Source of the DNA: Tipula vernalis
Lineage: Eukaryota > Arthropoda > Insecta > Diptera > Tipulidae
Direction: 5' to 3'
NCBI GenBank assembly: GCA_958295665.1
Contig: OY282558.1
Location: 334,401,106 to 334,465,105, forward strand
DNA length: 64,000 bases
Part shown: positions 11,880 through 23,500 of the stretch, in pieces
Layout of the letters: each line of letters begins with the position of its first letter
Position numbering within the stretch: the first letter of the stretch is position 1
The notes under the pieces: model-generated
Told to the model about the DNA's origin: nothing
Database searches by the model: none
The model's input: only the letters and a program-made list of their open reading frames with translations
Position numbers and translations under genes: made by a program

Positions 11880-13060
11880 TTAGGACCATAAATAGAACCC
11901 TCACTCAACCCATCCTCCAAAAAATCCCCAACTTAATCCCATCGCTCAACCCCTACGTAACACCTTACTCCACAACAACTGAACCAAAAACTAAACGCCC
12001 AACATCTCTCCTACTTGTGTACATGAGCTCAGCTCAGAACAGGTCCAGCTAACGGTTATTTCAAATCATAATTGAAACCTCAAATAAATCGTTGAATGAA
12101 CCCCAGCTCAATCCCAACAATCAATCCCTTCAACTCGCCAGAAATTCCCTTCATGCACTCCAACTCAATCCTCAACTCAACCCCAAACTCAGTGCCTAAA
12201 CCAAAACGATCCGAAAACAGAATTTATACATCGACTCCCAACTCTCCCCTCAATTTAACCCCAAACTTAACGTTCAACTCAATCATCAAATTAATGCGAC
12301 TCGAAAAACCACATTCGCACATGTATTTAACTCGAAACTACTCAAGCTAACTTCCAACTCAACCGCCGACTCCTACACACAACTAGAACTCATCTTTAAC
12401 TCGACCTTCAACGCAGAACGCAGAACTTAGATCAACCCCAAACTCACGGACAACTGAACTGTTACATCTATATACTCTTAAAAACTACATGCCTACAAGA
12501 ACTCATACCCAACTCAAGCTAACTCTAATTCAACCATAAATCCAATCAAGATACAAAAAAAATTCCCAGCTAAACTACTCAGCAAAACTTTACCCAACAC
12601 TAACTCAACTCTAGCTCATCCCCAACTCAACCCACACTTGCCACTCAACTTAACCATAAACTCAAAACCCAACTCAATCTTCAAAGAGGCATTTATAACA
12701 AGTTGCTTAATTGCTCAACTCAACTTCAACTCAACCCTAATTCAATCCGTAAATGGAAACCAATAAAGCCCTTAACTCAATCTCAAACTCAATGTCCAAC
12801 TCAATCCTCTAACCAGCATAAGAAAAAATTGGCCTACGTTGTAATATCGCCATGTGGTTTGAACGGAATTTTTTTTTTTGCTTTTGTGTACTCCGGGACT
12901 TTCAAAAAGTCGAGAAAAACGGGTTTCGACCTACAAAATATTGGACCATTTTTAGCAGGATTCAATACTTTAGTCTTGTTTGAAACTTGGAAAAGAAAAC
13001 TTGGAAAATTTGTACTCATAGTGCCGGGTATGTATCCCAACATCAATGCACCGATAAACT
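11880..13060 (-). repeat. GTTGAG-rich repeat, right copy of the inverted pair
   Basis: About 900 bp of CAACTCAACCCC-like units (11880-12820) are followed by a block (12831-13000) with CGGAATTTTTTTTTTGC, GACTTTCAAAAAGTCGAGAA and ATTCAATACTTTAGTC. It is the reverse complement of 1424-1560 with scattered substitutions. Open frames here (11744-12350, 12703-13062) only translate the repeat. Confidence 0.7.
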
Positions 13061-13379
13061 AATCCATTAATTGTGTACAAATAGAATTTTCACAAACATA
13101 AGTTTGTTTGTCTAATTGTCGAACTTATACTTAACTAATTCTTCGGAATAGAAATATTTTCGCACCCCACTAAATATGAGGTTTCATAGAGTAACTTCTT
13201 GGTTCGGTCTGATCACTATAATGGGATTGCTGAATTCCATTAAGTACCTCATACATCTACTGTTATCACTCGTTAACTAACGTGACCTTTTTTCCTGTCC
13301 AGCATTCCTGTCAAACTCGATACGCTTCGTACTTGTAAAATGGGAAGTGATCAAAACTTGAAAGGAAAACCATTTTTGA

Positions 13380-14150
13380 AATTTTATTTACAATGCTTTC
13401 GTACCGTACAAATAAAGAGATAAACGTAAACAAACTTGCAAATGCCGAAGCTAATACGCGTTTATATTTCCTTCTTGATGAAAACTGATACAAACAAATT
13501 ATCTTTGGGCTTCCAAGCCATCGATTATGTGGCAACTACATACTCAATCTAATACACCGATAACACACTTGTCTCCCAATACTCCTTTCACGATTTTCGC
13601 AACCCGTTCGTCTACGGTTGTTGCAATTTTGACAGCATTGAAGGAAACAAATGTGATCAACCATTAGGTCTTTATTAAAATCATTGACTCCATAAATCTT
13701 AAGGAGAATACTGGCGCTGTGTGTACTAAAAATACCTTCTACATTGTTAATTGAAGGATCAAATAAGCCATATCCACAATATTGAGATCTTCTATTTTGG
13801 CTAATTCTTGTTTTTGCAAAAACTTTATAATGTTCAAAACATTTCCATTGTAAGCTTGATAAACATTAAGTGAGCAATTTGTTTTCCCCTACATGCAATA
13901 TTCACTAATGAAATGGCTTGAAACAACGTGATGCCACTTACCGAGATTTGTACAAGTTTAAAATTATGAACAAAGCGAAGTTTCCATTACATTATCGATA
14001 TGGTCAGGGCTAAGTATGCCTAAAAGATTTGGTCAAACCCAATATGCAATACCAATTCAGGTAAAATTTCTTCATAATTCTCGACTCGTTGACTAAAGCT
14101 CTATTAAACCGATATTCTAGGTCTAAACGCATGGCTGACAAGTGATTCGA
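13380..14150 (-). pseudogene. Unrecognised decayed coding stretch
   Basis: Read on the minus strand, this DNA gives protein-like runs that change frame and contain stops: HIDNVMETSLCS (about 14010), NVYQAYNGNVLNIIKFLQKQ and ELAKIEDLNIVDMAYLIL (about 13850-13745), and VKIATTVDERVAKIVKGVL (about 13630-13575). One possible 53-bp GT-AG intron starts at CTCG|GTAAGTGG near 13942. No family is assigned. The composition differs from the surrounding AT-rich DNA, which is the main reason to list it. Confidence 0.3.
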
Positions 14151-14159
14151 AAATGTTGT

Positions 14160-17100
14160 TAAAACATTTTTTTTTTTGCTTGAATTCTTGAATATTTACC
14201 AGTTACCGAAAAATTGTAGTGGGTCACCTAATTTACAATTTTGAAAGATTAATGTTTAGAAATATAGATTTTTAGTTTTTCGTGTACGATGGAATGACCA
14301 AAACTGCCAAATCGCACATGTAAGTAAACATATAACCATCTAACCAAAATATAACTTACCGTATCTTTTCTTTTAAATCGCACATACACATACAGTAAAT
14401 ACGCTTAAGCACACCATCAATTTTAAATATCAAATTTCATCTCTCTTTTCGGAAAATAATTTCAAATAAAAGTTTTCACAAATAACGACAATAGTACAGT
14501 AATAAAAATAACAATAACCATAATAATAAAAAAAATAAAAATAAAAATCTAAACACTGACCCAAAGAGGAGAGAAAATAAATTAACAATTTTCTGCTTTA
14601 CGTCTTCGTGCAACTTCCATTTTTCCAGAGACAAAAATGTTGGTCAATTTTGTTTTTAATATCAACATCCTAACAATGACAGTTTGCTGAGAGAAGAAAA
14701 AAAAATAAGAAAAGATATGGGCGGAGCTTTTTCCATTTTTTTGTTTGTTTGTTGATAGTAACGATTTTTTGTATTAATCTGGAAGCTCATTTACTATCTG
14801 TTTTGCTCATTTTACTTGCCGAAATTATTTATGTTTTTGTTATGTACGCTTTTCGAGAAAATAAAATATGTATTGTGATAATACAAGAGTATTACACTAT
14901 TATGCTCCCACATGTGGATAAAAAAAGATACCTTTTCAATTAAAAAACACTACTTGAACGTTGTGGTGGTAAATAGTATACGAAAAATATGTAGGAAAAT
15001 TATACACACTTACGGATATACATACAGCCTGAAGAAGAAGAATGAAAATCTCAGTATAAGAAAATAAAATAAAAATTACCGACGGTTTGAATATTTTGAA
15101 TTGAAAAATTGAAAAATGTATTGCATGATATTATGAGATACAGTCGGATACTGGTACATTCATTCTAAGTACGACATAAACATGGAGAAAATATTAGGAT
15201 TGGGTTCGATTTAGTAGATAAATAGGAGCAACATACTGTTGAATAATTTTGATTAAAAAATTAACAGATAATTAAAATTAATTTACGTTCTGATTGACTG
15301 AACAAATGTACGTATTTTAAGCCTCGTGTTAATGTTGCCAATTAGTGTTAATGGTCATTTCTTGAAATATTTTTCTAAAAGATTTTTATGAGTTTGGACT
15401 GTGCGTCTTATATCACGTATATGACAGACTCATAATTAATTTATCCAGGTGTAGTATAGTTTTCAATTACAAAAATAAAATGAATCATCATTTTTCCGCT
15501 TAATTCGATACTGGCCCAAAAATCTAGAAATACAATTTAAAATTCTTTTTAAATCACCGATTCATTCGTACTTCAAACAAACCACAAATTCACCGTAATC
15601 AGTAAATTCGGCATACTTTAAACATAAACTTTTGCGAATTAAAATATTTAAAAATTTTATCAAAAATAAATTATTAAAATTTAGAGTTCAGACCGACAAA
15701 ATTACCACATTTTGTATGTCCTTGGAAAATAAGACCTACAAAAAATAGCGACTCTTATCATTGTACCAAATTAAATTAATTATAAACGTATGAACCGCAG
15801 ATTTGATTATTCGTTTTTTAAATTAACTGGGTTACAATTTTAGTCTACTACACTTATTTACACACAAAAACAAAAACAGTTAACCACAAAAATTAGTTAG
15901 ATCTTTGGTTTGAATTCTTTGTGGTTATGTATGGACTAAATGAAATTACTAGAAACAATAAGTGTCAATTAAGTGATAATAATGAGCGTGTGTGTGCGTT
16001 TTTGTTTGACATTGAGATAATCGGTCGTCACAACCTAAACCACATACCGATTACAAAATAAAAGTTAATTGGGTGGCTAGTATACCTGATCAACTTTCAA
16101 CAGTTTTAACAGACTAGTGTTTGTCATCAACCAATCAATCAAACCGCTTAGTTTTATCTGGTAATAAGCACAGGTTTTGTTACATTTGTAAGTTTTTCGG
16201 TTTATTTTACAGGTGTTAATAAATTTGTTATAAAAAATAATAAAAATTAAGAACAAAAACCATTGCTAGAATGGCAAATTAAAAAATATAATAAAAAGAA
16301 AATATAAAACATGTGAATATATAAATTTACAAGAACTGATTCTACAAGTGCCTAGCTCAATTAACATTTTTGTTTTCTGGTACATAGTGGTAGACCTGCT
16401 AGGGCACGCTTTGCGATAGCAACCAAACTTTAGTAGACTTCACTGAGTTGGTTAAAATAAGAACACCTAAATATTTAATCCACAAAAAATATTAATATTT
16501 ATAAAACCGATCAGTTTCAAAGAAACATATATCATTTTCAAGGGTCGGTTTTAAACATGGCTTCATCTTTAAAATAATCAGTCCTTCATTCATAATTTGT
16601 TTGATTGAAACCTGTCGATTTAATAAATAAACAACATTTTTTGTGGAATAAATATGGGTTTTTATTTTGAATATCTCAGTGAATAAGTTATGATAATTAC
16701 ACAGTGGCCCCCGCAGATGATTTCAATGTCCTTTATTCTTCCATACATTCCTCATTTACGTAAATACATTTAAATAAAATATTTCCAAAAATTAATTAAT
16801 ACTACATATATATTACGTAATATTTAATGTACTAGATAAGTTTTTTAATTTATTGAAAGGCTTAATTCATTTATTAAATAGTAAACTTTTGAGTTGTGAA
16901 CATGTTTGCTTAGCTATTTATATTTGAGCCGTCCTGTTCCGGTCCTGTGGATAGTTTTAATTCAGTAGAACTTAATTCAGTACGATATTTTGCATATTTA
17001 TAAAAAAAAATAAAAATTTAATTTCGTGTGTCTTATCCAGCTTTTTATGTTTTTGTCTAGCATTATAATGTAGCCTCTGAATTTTTGTTTAATGATTTCA

Positions 17101-17190
17101 AACATTAAATTTTTTAAATTTGTTAGTGCTTTAAATTCTAATTTTTTAGTAGTTTATGCCCAGTTAAAATCAACCAAACTGTTGTGTATT
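14160..17190. other. AT-rich DNA, nothing recognised
   Basis: About 3 kb with only short chance frames. No transposon motif, tandem array or splice-joined frame was recognised. Confidence 0.5.
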
Positions 17191-17195
17191 ACCAT

Positions 17196-17420
17196 AACCT
17201 TCTAGAGTATAGAGCCATAATCATAATGACGTATTTTTTAGAAGCTTTTTTAGTGGTATAACTTTTCAATGATTTCCATAAGAATCCATAGTAAAAATGG
17301 TGTTTCTTAGCTTCAAGTTTTTCAATGAAAAAAGCCAAAATATTATAAAACGTTTATATAAATGTTTTCGAGCTTTCTAACAACAACATGCAAGAAGGTT
17401 AAATTGGTAAATTATTTGTA
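17196..17420 (+). repeat. Left terminal inverted repeat of the Penelope-like element
   Basis: It matches the reverse complement of about 20985-21206, with roughly 80-85% identity by eye. Penelope elements often carry such rearranged terminal copies. Confidence 0.7.
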
Positions 17421-17439
17421 TTTATATTGAGCCAATTCT

Positions 17440-17722
17440 TTATATTTAAACAAAAAACCTTTATTATACTTTAGATATGTGCACGACATAATTACTGTCG
17501 TACCGAAAAATAAAATCGATTATTTTTTAGAAGCGTTTAATTCAGCAAATAATAGAATAAAATTTACTTTAGAAAAAGAAGTGGATAACAAAATTGCTTT
17601 TTTGGACATTTTGTTAATTCACGAACCAAATGGCAAAATTTCTTGTAATTGGTATCATAAAGATACCTGGTTAGGCAGATATATAAATTTTCATTCTTGG
17701 CTCCCCATCACTTAGAAAATTA
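17440..17722 (+). pseudogene. Penelope RT C-terminal fragment
   Basis: The frame 17479-17715 reads MHDIITVVPKNKIDYFLEAF, aligning with the YVDD.F.I.P..K region of Penelope reverse transcriptases (the catalytic YVDD is degraded to MHD). It continues with NRIKFTLEKEVDNKIAFLD and GKISCNWYHKDTWLGRYINF, highly typical of the group, which ends with an NFHS..P motif. A stop occurs just before the mariner. After the mariner the same protein seems to resume (ILYKF.PK..), in shifted and interrupted frames. Confidence 0.75.
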
Positions 17723-17801
17723 TTGGGTGCATGCATTAAAAACCGGAAATTTTTATGAAATTTGAGCCTTTATTATGTATGGAAAAATGTTACAAGATTT
17801 T

Positions 17802-19502
17802 TTATTCAAAGTATTGCCCATCGCTACCCACTACTTCTTCCCATCTTTCTGGCAATTTATGGATTCCATCCCAGAAAAACTGCGCCGGCTTGGCGGCCAA
17901 AAACGAATCGAGCCAATTTTCGATACCCTGAACTGAAGTGAAGCGTATTCCTGATAGGGCATTCTGCATGGATCGAAATAGGTGGTAGTCGGAAGAAGCA
18001 AGGTCTGGGCTATAAGGCGGGTGAGGCAGAATTTCCCATCCGTTATTCTCAAGGTAACTTTTGACCGGCGCCGCAATATGTGGCCGAGCGTTATCGTGGT
18101 GGAAAATGATTGACTCGTGTCTGGTCGCATACGTTGGCCGCTCTGCCTAGATTTTCTGCTTCAATCGGATCAATTGTTGACGATAGAGTTGGGCATTGAT
18201 GGTTTGGCCACTTGGCAACAGCTCATAGTGGATCACACCTAGCTGGTCCCACCAAATGCACAGCATGACCTTGGCCCCGTGAATATTCGGCTTTGGTGTC
18301 GATGGGCTGGCCTCGCATTTCTTCACATACGCTTTTTTGCGCTTGGGATTATCGTAATGGATCCATTTTTCATCGCCAGTGACAGTACGTAGCAAAAACG
18401 ACTTCTTTTTGTGGCGCTCGAGCAGCATTTCGGACATGCAAAATCGTCTTTCTACGTCTCTTGGCTTCAACTCGTATGGCACCCAATTTCCCATCTTTTG
18501 GATGAATCCCAAGGCTTTCAAACGTCTGGAAATTGTTGCTTGATCAACTCCTAATGTTGGAGATGCAATGAATTCACGGCTAGAATGATTAAATTAAAAT
18601 TGAATTAGAAAACAAATTTACATTGTAACTTAACTTACTTGTCTTGTAAATCGCTTTAATAACGCCAATTATTTTGCTTTGGTTTATTGAAATCACATCG
18701 CGAATTTTGATGTAAACAGTTGATTTCTAATATTTTTGTAAAATCGAATATTTTTTTTTTGTGACAGCAAAATATGTTTGTCAAAATCGATTCATTATTA
18801 CAAAATATAATAGAATCATTTTAACCGGTTTAATAATAGAATGCGCTCGAATCAGCAAAGCTTTAAGCCGGACTTTAAACCGATTTTGCGGTTCAAATTT
18901 GCTGTGTTTTATTTTTTTTGAGCAAACTCAGCAAATTAAACAATTAAAAAAAATAAAATCGTTCACTTTCCCAGCGAATCTAGAAGCGACTACAAGCGAT
19001 CTGCTAAGCGACCAAAAAAAAAGCGAACAAGGGCGATTAAGGTGATTATCTTATAAAACTAAATTTGTAAACTTATAAAAAAAAACCTTAAAGAATTGTG
19101 AAATACATACAATATATTTGTGAATTAAACAAAAATAAAACCCGCATTGAATTTATTCAGAGATTAAAATTTCTACATAAATATCTGCGATTCATCATTT
19201 TTTACACCCAATGATTCTGCAAGTTCTTCTTGCGTTTGACATGAATCTTGATCGAATAATGCCTCCAATTCTTCATCCTCAAACTTTTTCGGCTGACCAG
19301 GACGCTCTTTGTCCTTGATGTCAAAATCACAACTTTTAAAGCGGCTAAACCACTCAAAGCACTGTGTTTTGGCAAGAGCATACTCACCATACAAATCAAC
19401 GAGCAAACGATAACTTTCAGCTGCAGTTTTGTTTGCGAAAAAGTGACTCAACAAAACTTGCCGCAAATGCTGTTTTTTTCGCAAATTTGATAAATTTTCC
19501 AT
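17802..19502 (-). pseudogene. Mariner transposase, one stop and one 657-bp interruption
   Basis: The start is MENLSNLRKKQHLRQVLLSH at 19502. The N-terminal helix-turn-helix part contains YGEYALAKTQCFEWFSRFKS and ERPGQPKKFEDEEL up to SLG at 19208. The reading resumes at 18550 with VDQATISRRLKALG, then NWVPYELKPRDVERR (the WVPHEL-type linker), TGDEKWIHYDNPKRKK (first Asp), HHDNARPH (second Asp) and YSPDLASSDYHLF (third Asp, 34 residues after the second, so D,D34D). It ends at TAA 17802. Joined across the interruption this is 347 codons with a single premature TAG at 18147-18149. The conserved triad and near-intact frame suggest a fairly recent insertion. Confidence 0.85.
18551..19207 (-). other. 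657-bp interruption in mariner gene, intron-like or inserted DNA
   Basis: On the coding strand it begins TTGG|GTGTAAAA (19207) and ends CAACATTAG|GAG (18551), so it follows GT-AG and removing it restores the conserved SLGVDQ in frame. Equally, CATTGGGTGT and CATTAGGAGT at its two edges agree at 8 of 10 positions and could be a diverged target-site duplication. No TIRs or coding family were seen inside. Confidence 0.6.
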
Positions 19503-19673
19503 CGTTGAAATCGGTTGGATGTGCACAATCAAAACGAAAACTTTTAGCTGATTTTGACAGGTATTGAATAAGGCTTTCAAATGACATATACATATGTCCA
19601 TGATGTACTATAACGCATAAACAAGTAATGACATCTAGTATCAAATTCCGGTTTTTAATGCATACACCCAATA

Positions 19674-20280
19674 ATACTATACAAATTTTAACCCAAAAAA
19701 TTATAAAGCTTTCCGATACTAAATTTCAAAAACAAAATTTAAAAATTCTAAAAGATACTTTAATGCTTAGCAATATCTCGAAAAATTATTAAAAAACCTA
19801 AGAAAATGAAGTCGCAAACTTTTTGGCCATTACATATATAAAAAACCTTTATGAAAAAATAAAACGTCTGTTCCAGAATTATAATTTCAAAATTGTGGGA
19901 TGTGCAGCCACAAGTCTAAATGGAAATATTTTTTTTCCAAAATTAAAGACAAGGTACATTTAAAAAACAATCAAATGTGGCTTACCATATCTGTTGTAGT
20001 GGCAACGCTACGTATACTGGACAGACAAAACAATTTTTGTAAAAATAAATTTATCAACACAGATAAGACACCAACAAAGATCTAAATTCAAATTAGAGCA
20101 CTTACACGGCATCTGAAAAATTCAAATCATTCAATCAATTTAGATAACGTCAATATTCTCGATAAAAAACCAATTTTAGGAAAAAGATCGATTTTGGAAA
20201 TGTTACATATTAAATCAAGTACAAATTCGATTAATATTGTGGAAGCTTATATTGGCAACTCATATGATGTATTTATATAA
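19674..20280 (+). pseudogene. Penelope linker and GIY-YIG endonuclease relic
   Basis: From about 19905, KSKWKYFFSKIKDKVHLKN is the linker ahead of the nuclease. NATYTGQTKQF (about 20008-20040) matches the YIGQT part of the GIY-YIG domain, which nicks target DNA to prime reverse transcription. Then come NSNHSINLDNVNILDKKPIL and SILEMLHIKSSTNSINIVEA, the conserved C-terminal end, with a stop at about 20278. Several stops and frame changes make it inactive. Confidence 0.7.
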
Positions 20281-20984
20281 GTTTTTTGTGTGATACCAAA
20301 GCAACCTTGATTATACAAAGCCATAATCTAAAAAATACAGCTTTTATAAAGGAATTAAAAACGAGGAAAAAACCAAACTTTTCATAGTAAAATACACAAA
20401 ACATATGGGAAATCACCTTTTTTCCTAAGACAAATTTTTAAATGGAAACGTTACAAATTCTTAATTATGATTTCTGAAATACTTTCATAAATATTTGAAT
20501 TTCAACATATATGAATGTCGTTTAAATAAATTGTTTTCATTTTCTTGTAATAATTGAATTATTTAAGCCAAAATATAAAAAAAATTCATAACAACAGCAT
20601 TCTGGTCAAATTAAAATAAAAGCTTACTACAATTCGTTTGGTTATTAAGTCAATATACATTACATAGATGGCAGTGATGGCCGTAAAAATTTGGTAAAAT
20701 TGTACCAAAAATTACCACCTGGGGAAAATTCAAGTTCAAAAATTGTAGGAAAAGCAAAACAAATTCACAAAATATAGGAACGTTCGTTAATTTTATGATT
20801 AAATAACTTTTTTTCGTATTTTTCTGTAAACATTTAAGACATCTTACTTACACAAGTAAAACTAAAGATAAATTTAGCAAGTATTATTTTAATTCGTCAG
20901 AGCCAACTTTGATGTATTTTTCAAAATGAAAGTTCGAAAAATATATTTTAGAAATAATTAAATTTTAATATTTCTGCAATTAAT

Positions 20985-21206
20985 ATTTATTTAATACCAA
21001 TATAGCCTTGCAAATTGTTGCTGAAGATATGTAGACAACTTTTATGTAAACATTTTATAATATTTTTGCTTTTTTCATTGAAAAACTTGCAGCTAAAAAA
21101 CACCATTTTTACTATGGATTCCTATGGAAATCAGTGAAAAGTTATACCACTAAAAAAGCTTCTAAAAAATACGTCATTTTGATTATGGCCTATACTCTAG
21201 AAGGCT
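20985..21206 (-). repeat. Right terminal inverted repeat of the Penelope-like element
   Basis: Reverse-complement partner of 17196-17420. The same block ends the copy at 57606-58542. Confidence 0.7.
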
Positions 21207-22076
21207 CTGGTCATACTCATTTTATTTTTATTCAATTGTACAACCAGGAAACATTTTTTTTTCGAAAAAATTGTCTAGGCTGTGCGTTTCCATGAAAAAT
21301 CGCTTTTTATGCTGTGTGCCTCAGAAGACTTTTCAAATTTTGAAGCTTCCGCTACTTCCTCATAGATGCTAGGTGAAAAGTCAATTTACTTTTAATCAGG
21401 TTACTTTTCAACGACTTTTCAATAAGTGTAACGTACAGTTTAAAATACGTAGTATGCGCAAATTAAATAACCAAAATGTATAATAAATAACGAGATAAAC
21501 TTCAAAATTATCAAAAATTAGTGCACTAATCTCAATTAATTAGTAATCTTCAAATAAAACGAGATTAACTAATCTTCAACTTGACACACTACAGCTAATC
21601 TCGAAAAAATCACTAATCACGCTTAGCTAAGCCATAGTCTGTCATTAGTATAACAGAATATAATGTATACCAGTACGAGTATGTCGTGTTTTTATATAGA
21701 ACTTGTGGCGTCAATTTTGATTTCCAAATTAGATACGAAACTTTGCATAGATGGAAGGGAATAAGGTTGCATTTCAAATTTAAGAAAATAATCGCGAAAT
21801 CATTTTCTGTTTTTGTATTTTATTTAATCAAAATAATTGAAAAACATTCAAAATAATCGTAGAGATCCACAAAATTTTAGAAGATCGCAGAAATTCCACA
21901 TTGTCGCGGCACATAATTGATCAAATGCCGAACTCTGTCGTGGGAATTGAACTTCATACCGTGACGCGGATTTACCTAATCGAAATAAAACACTTCGTTC
22001 TTGATATATTAGATAAGTGCACATTACAGCAAATGCATGATCGTATGTGGCCACAGTACATACGATCCTATAAGTA

Positions 22077-23500
22077 AACTGCGCCAATTAAAAAACGGAA
22101 CAGAAATTTTTTTCGAAAAAGTACCCAGATTTGAACGCTTGTATCTTGGTGAAATAACACCTTTCAAAAAAAATTTTTGTTTCTAGTTGAAGGAAATTTT
22201 GTTTTCTTTCTGATACTGGAAACCATCTTATTAAATTTTGTTTTTTTATAACTTTTTTGAGTAAAACAAAAGGTGTCTAAAAAAAAATTGCTGCTGTTTG
22301 AAACTGTAAACGAACTTGCTCGATATTTCATTCAAAAATCCAAATCCCCTATTTTATAGAGAATTTAGAAACCTTGCAAAATGATACCAAGAAAATTTCT
22401 GTGCGGCCACCTCTTGTCGAGTTATTGAAGTTTCAGAGAAAACGTATCAAAAAGCGTATACACGTTAACAAGGACATTTTTTTATCTTGTAAACTAAACA
22501 CTCTACGATAAAATTTTGGGCCACTTTAAATTTTAATTTATTTTATAGAAAACAATAATTTAATTTTTCGCATAGTTATTTGAAGAGTCAAGCGAGATGA
22601 ATCGAAAAGAACAATTACTCGTTCGCGATTCAAAATTGTGGCTTTAGTTGTAGCTAGTGAAACTTATCGGGAAATTGGGCGCGGTTTTTTTTTATGCATA
22701 ATAATGCCCAGCCGCTCTATAAACACACGCCAATTTCTGCAGCAGCACCACATTAATTTAAAGGGCCATCCTCTGCGAAGTCCAGATTTAAACCCCATAG
22801 AACACGTCAGGGATATGTTACAACTGCGTGTAAGAAAACGGACAAGGCAACCAACAAATTTGCAGGAACTTCGAGACGCTTTACAAGAAGAATGGCAACA
22901 AATCACCATGCAATAAATACGCAATGTTTTAAATAAGCCACGGCATATTTATGAAGTAATGCGAGCTAGAGGAGGTAACACGCGTTATTGAAAATTCCAT
23001 TTTCTCCTTGATTTTGGATCACCAAAATTACGTCTGATATCAAAATGTGGCTCAAAATTTTATCGTAGAGTGCTTAGTTTACAAGATAAAAAAATGTCCT
23101 TGTTAACGTGTATACGCATTTTGATACGTTTTCTCTAGAACTTCAATAACTCGACAAGGAGTGGCCGCACAGAAATTTTCTTGGTCTCATTTTGCAAGGT
23201 TTCTAGATTCTCTATAAAATGGCCGATTTGGATTTTTGAATAAAATATCGAGCAAGTTCGTTTACAGTTTCAAACAGCGGCAAATTTTTTTTTTTTAGAC
23301 ACCTTTTGTTTTACTGAAAAAAGTCATAAAAAACAAAATAAAATAAAACGATTTCCAGTATCGAAAAGAAAACAAAATTTCCTTCAACTAGAAATAAAAA
23401 ATGTTTTCTTTGAAAGGTGTTATTTCACCAAGATACAAGCGTTCAAATCTGGGTATTTTTTCGACGAAAATTTCTGTTCCGTTTTTTAATTGGCGCAGTG
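22077..23500 (+). mobile_element. Tc1-type element with TIRs of about 450 bp, internally deleted
   Basis: The outer ends are ACTGCGCCAATTAAAAAACG (from 22078) and its complement CGTTTTTTAATTGGCGCAGT ending at 23499. TA lies at 22075-22076 and 23501-23502. Inverted arms 22077-22527 and 23045-23500 match almost throughout, for example CGAGCAAGTTCGTTTACAG. The middle keeps only the end of a transposase. Confidence 0.85.
22570..22991 (+). pseudogene. Tc1-like transposase C-terminal fragment
   Basis: Frame 22638-22916 ends with RQFLQQHHINLKGHPLRSPD, NPIEHVRDMLQLRVRKR and LQELRDALQEEWQQITMQ, the conserved end of Tc1 transposases around the third catalytic acid. After the stop, MRARGGNTRY near 22960 is the usual C-terminus, now out of frame. 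The DNA-binding half and the first catalytic Asp are deleted. Confidence 0.8.

Larger units (their letters stand above)
17723..19671 (-). mobile_element. Mariner element at a TA site inside the Penelope copy
   Basis: Termini TTGGGTGCATGCATTAAAAA (17723 on) and, read from the right end on the other strand, TTGGGTGTATGCATTAAAAA (19671 inward) are TIRs that extend through ACCGGAA. TA dinucleotides flank both ends (17721-17722 and 19672-19673). The length is 1949 bp. Without the 657-bp internal interruption it would be 1292 bp, the usual mariner size. Confidence 0.88.
17196..21206 (+). mobile_element. Penelope-like element with inverted terminal repeats, split by mariner
   Basis: The ends are inverted copies of about 200 bp: CCTTCTAGAGTATA near 17198 and TATACTCTAGAAGG near 21191. 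Each is followed inward by an ACGTATTTTTTAGAAGC-type block and an ACCATTTTTACTATGGATTC-type block. Inside are an RT C-terminal fragment (17440-17722) and a GIY-YIG endonuclease fragment (19674-20280), the hallmark pair of canonical Penelope-like elements. A mariner at 17723-19671 divides the coding region. About 900 bp of 3' non-coding sequence (20310-21206) recurs at 57606-58542. Confidence 0.75.

Noticed and set aside
11744..12350. Asn/Pro/Ser/Thr-rich frames resembling low-complexity proteins
   Set aside because: They read through the CAACTCAACCCC repeat array. The same array is found inverted at 1.8 kb.
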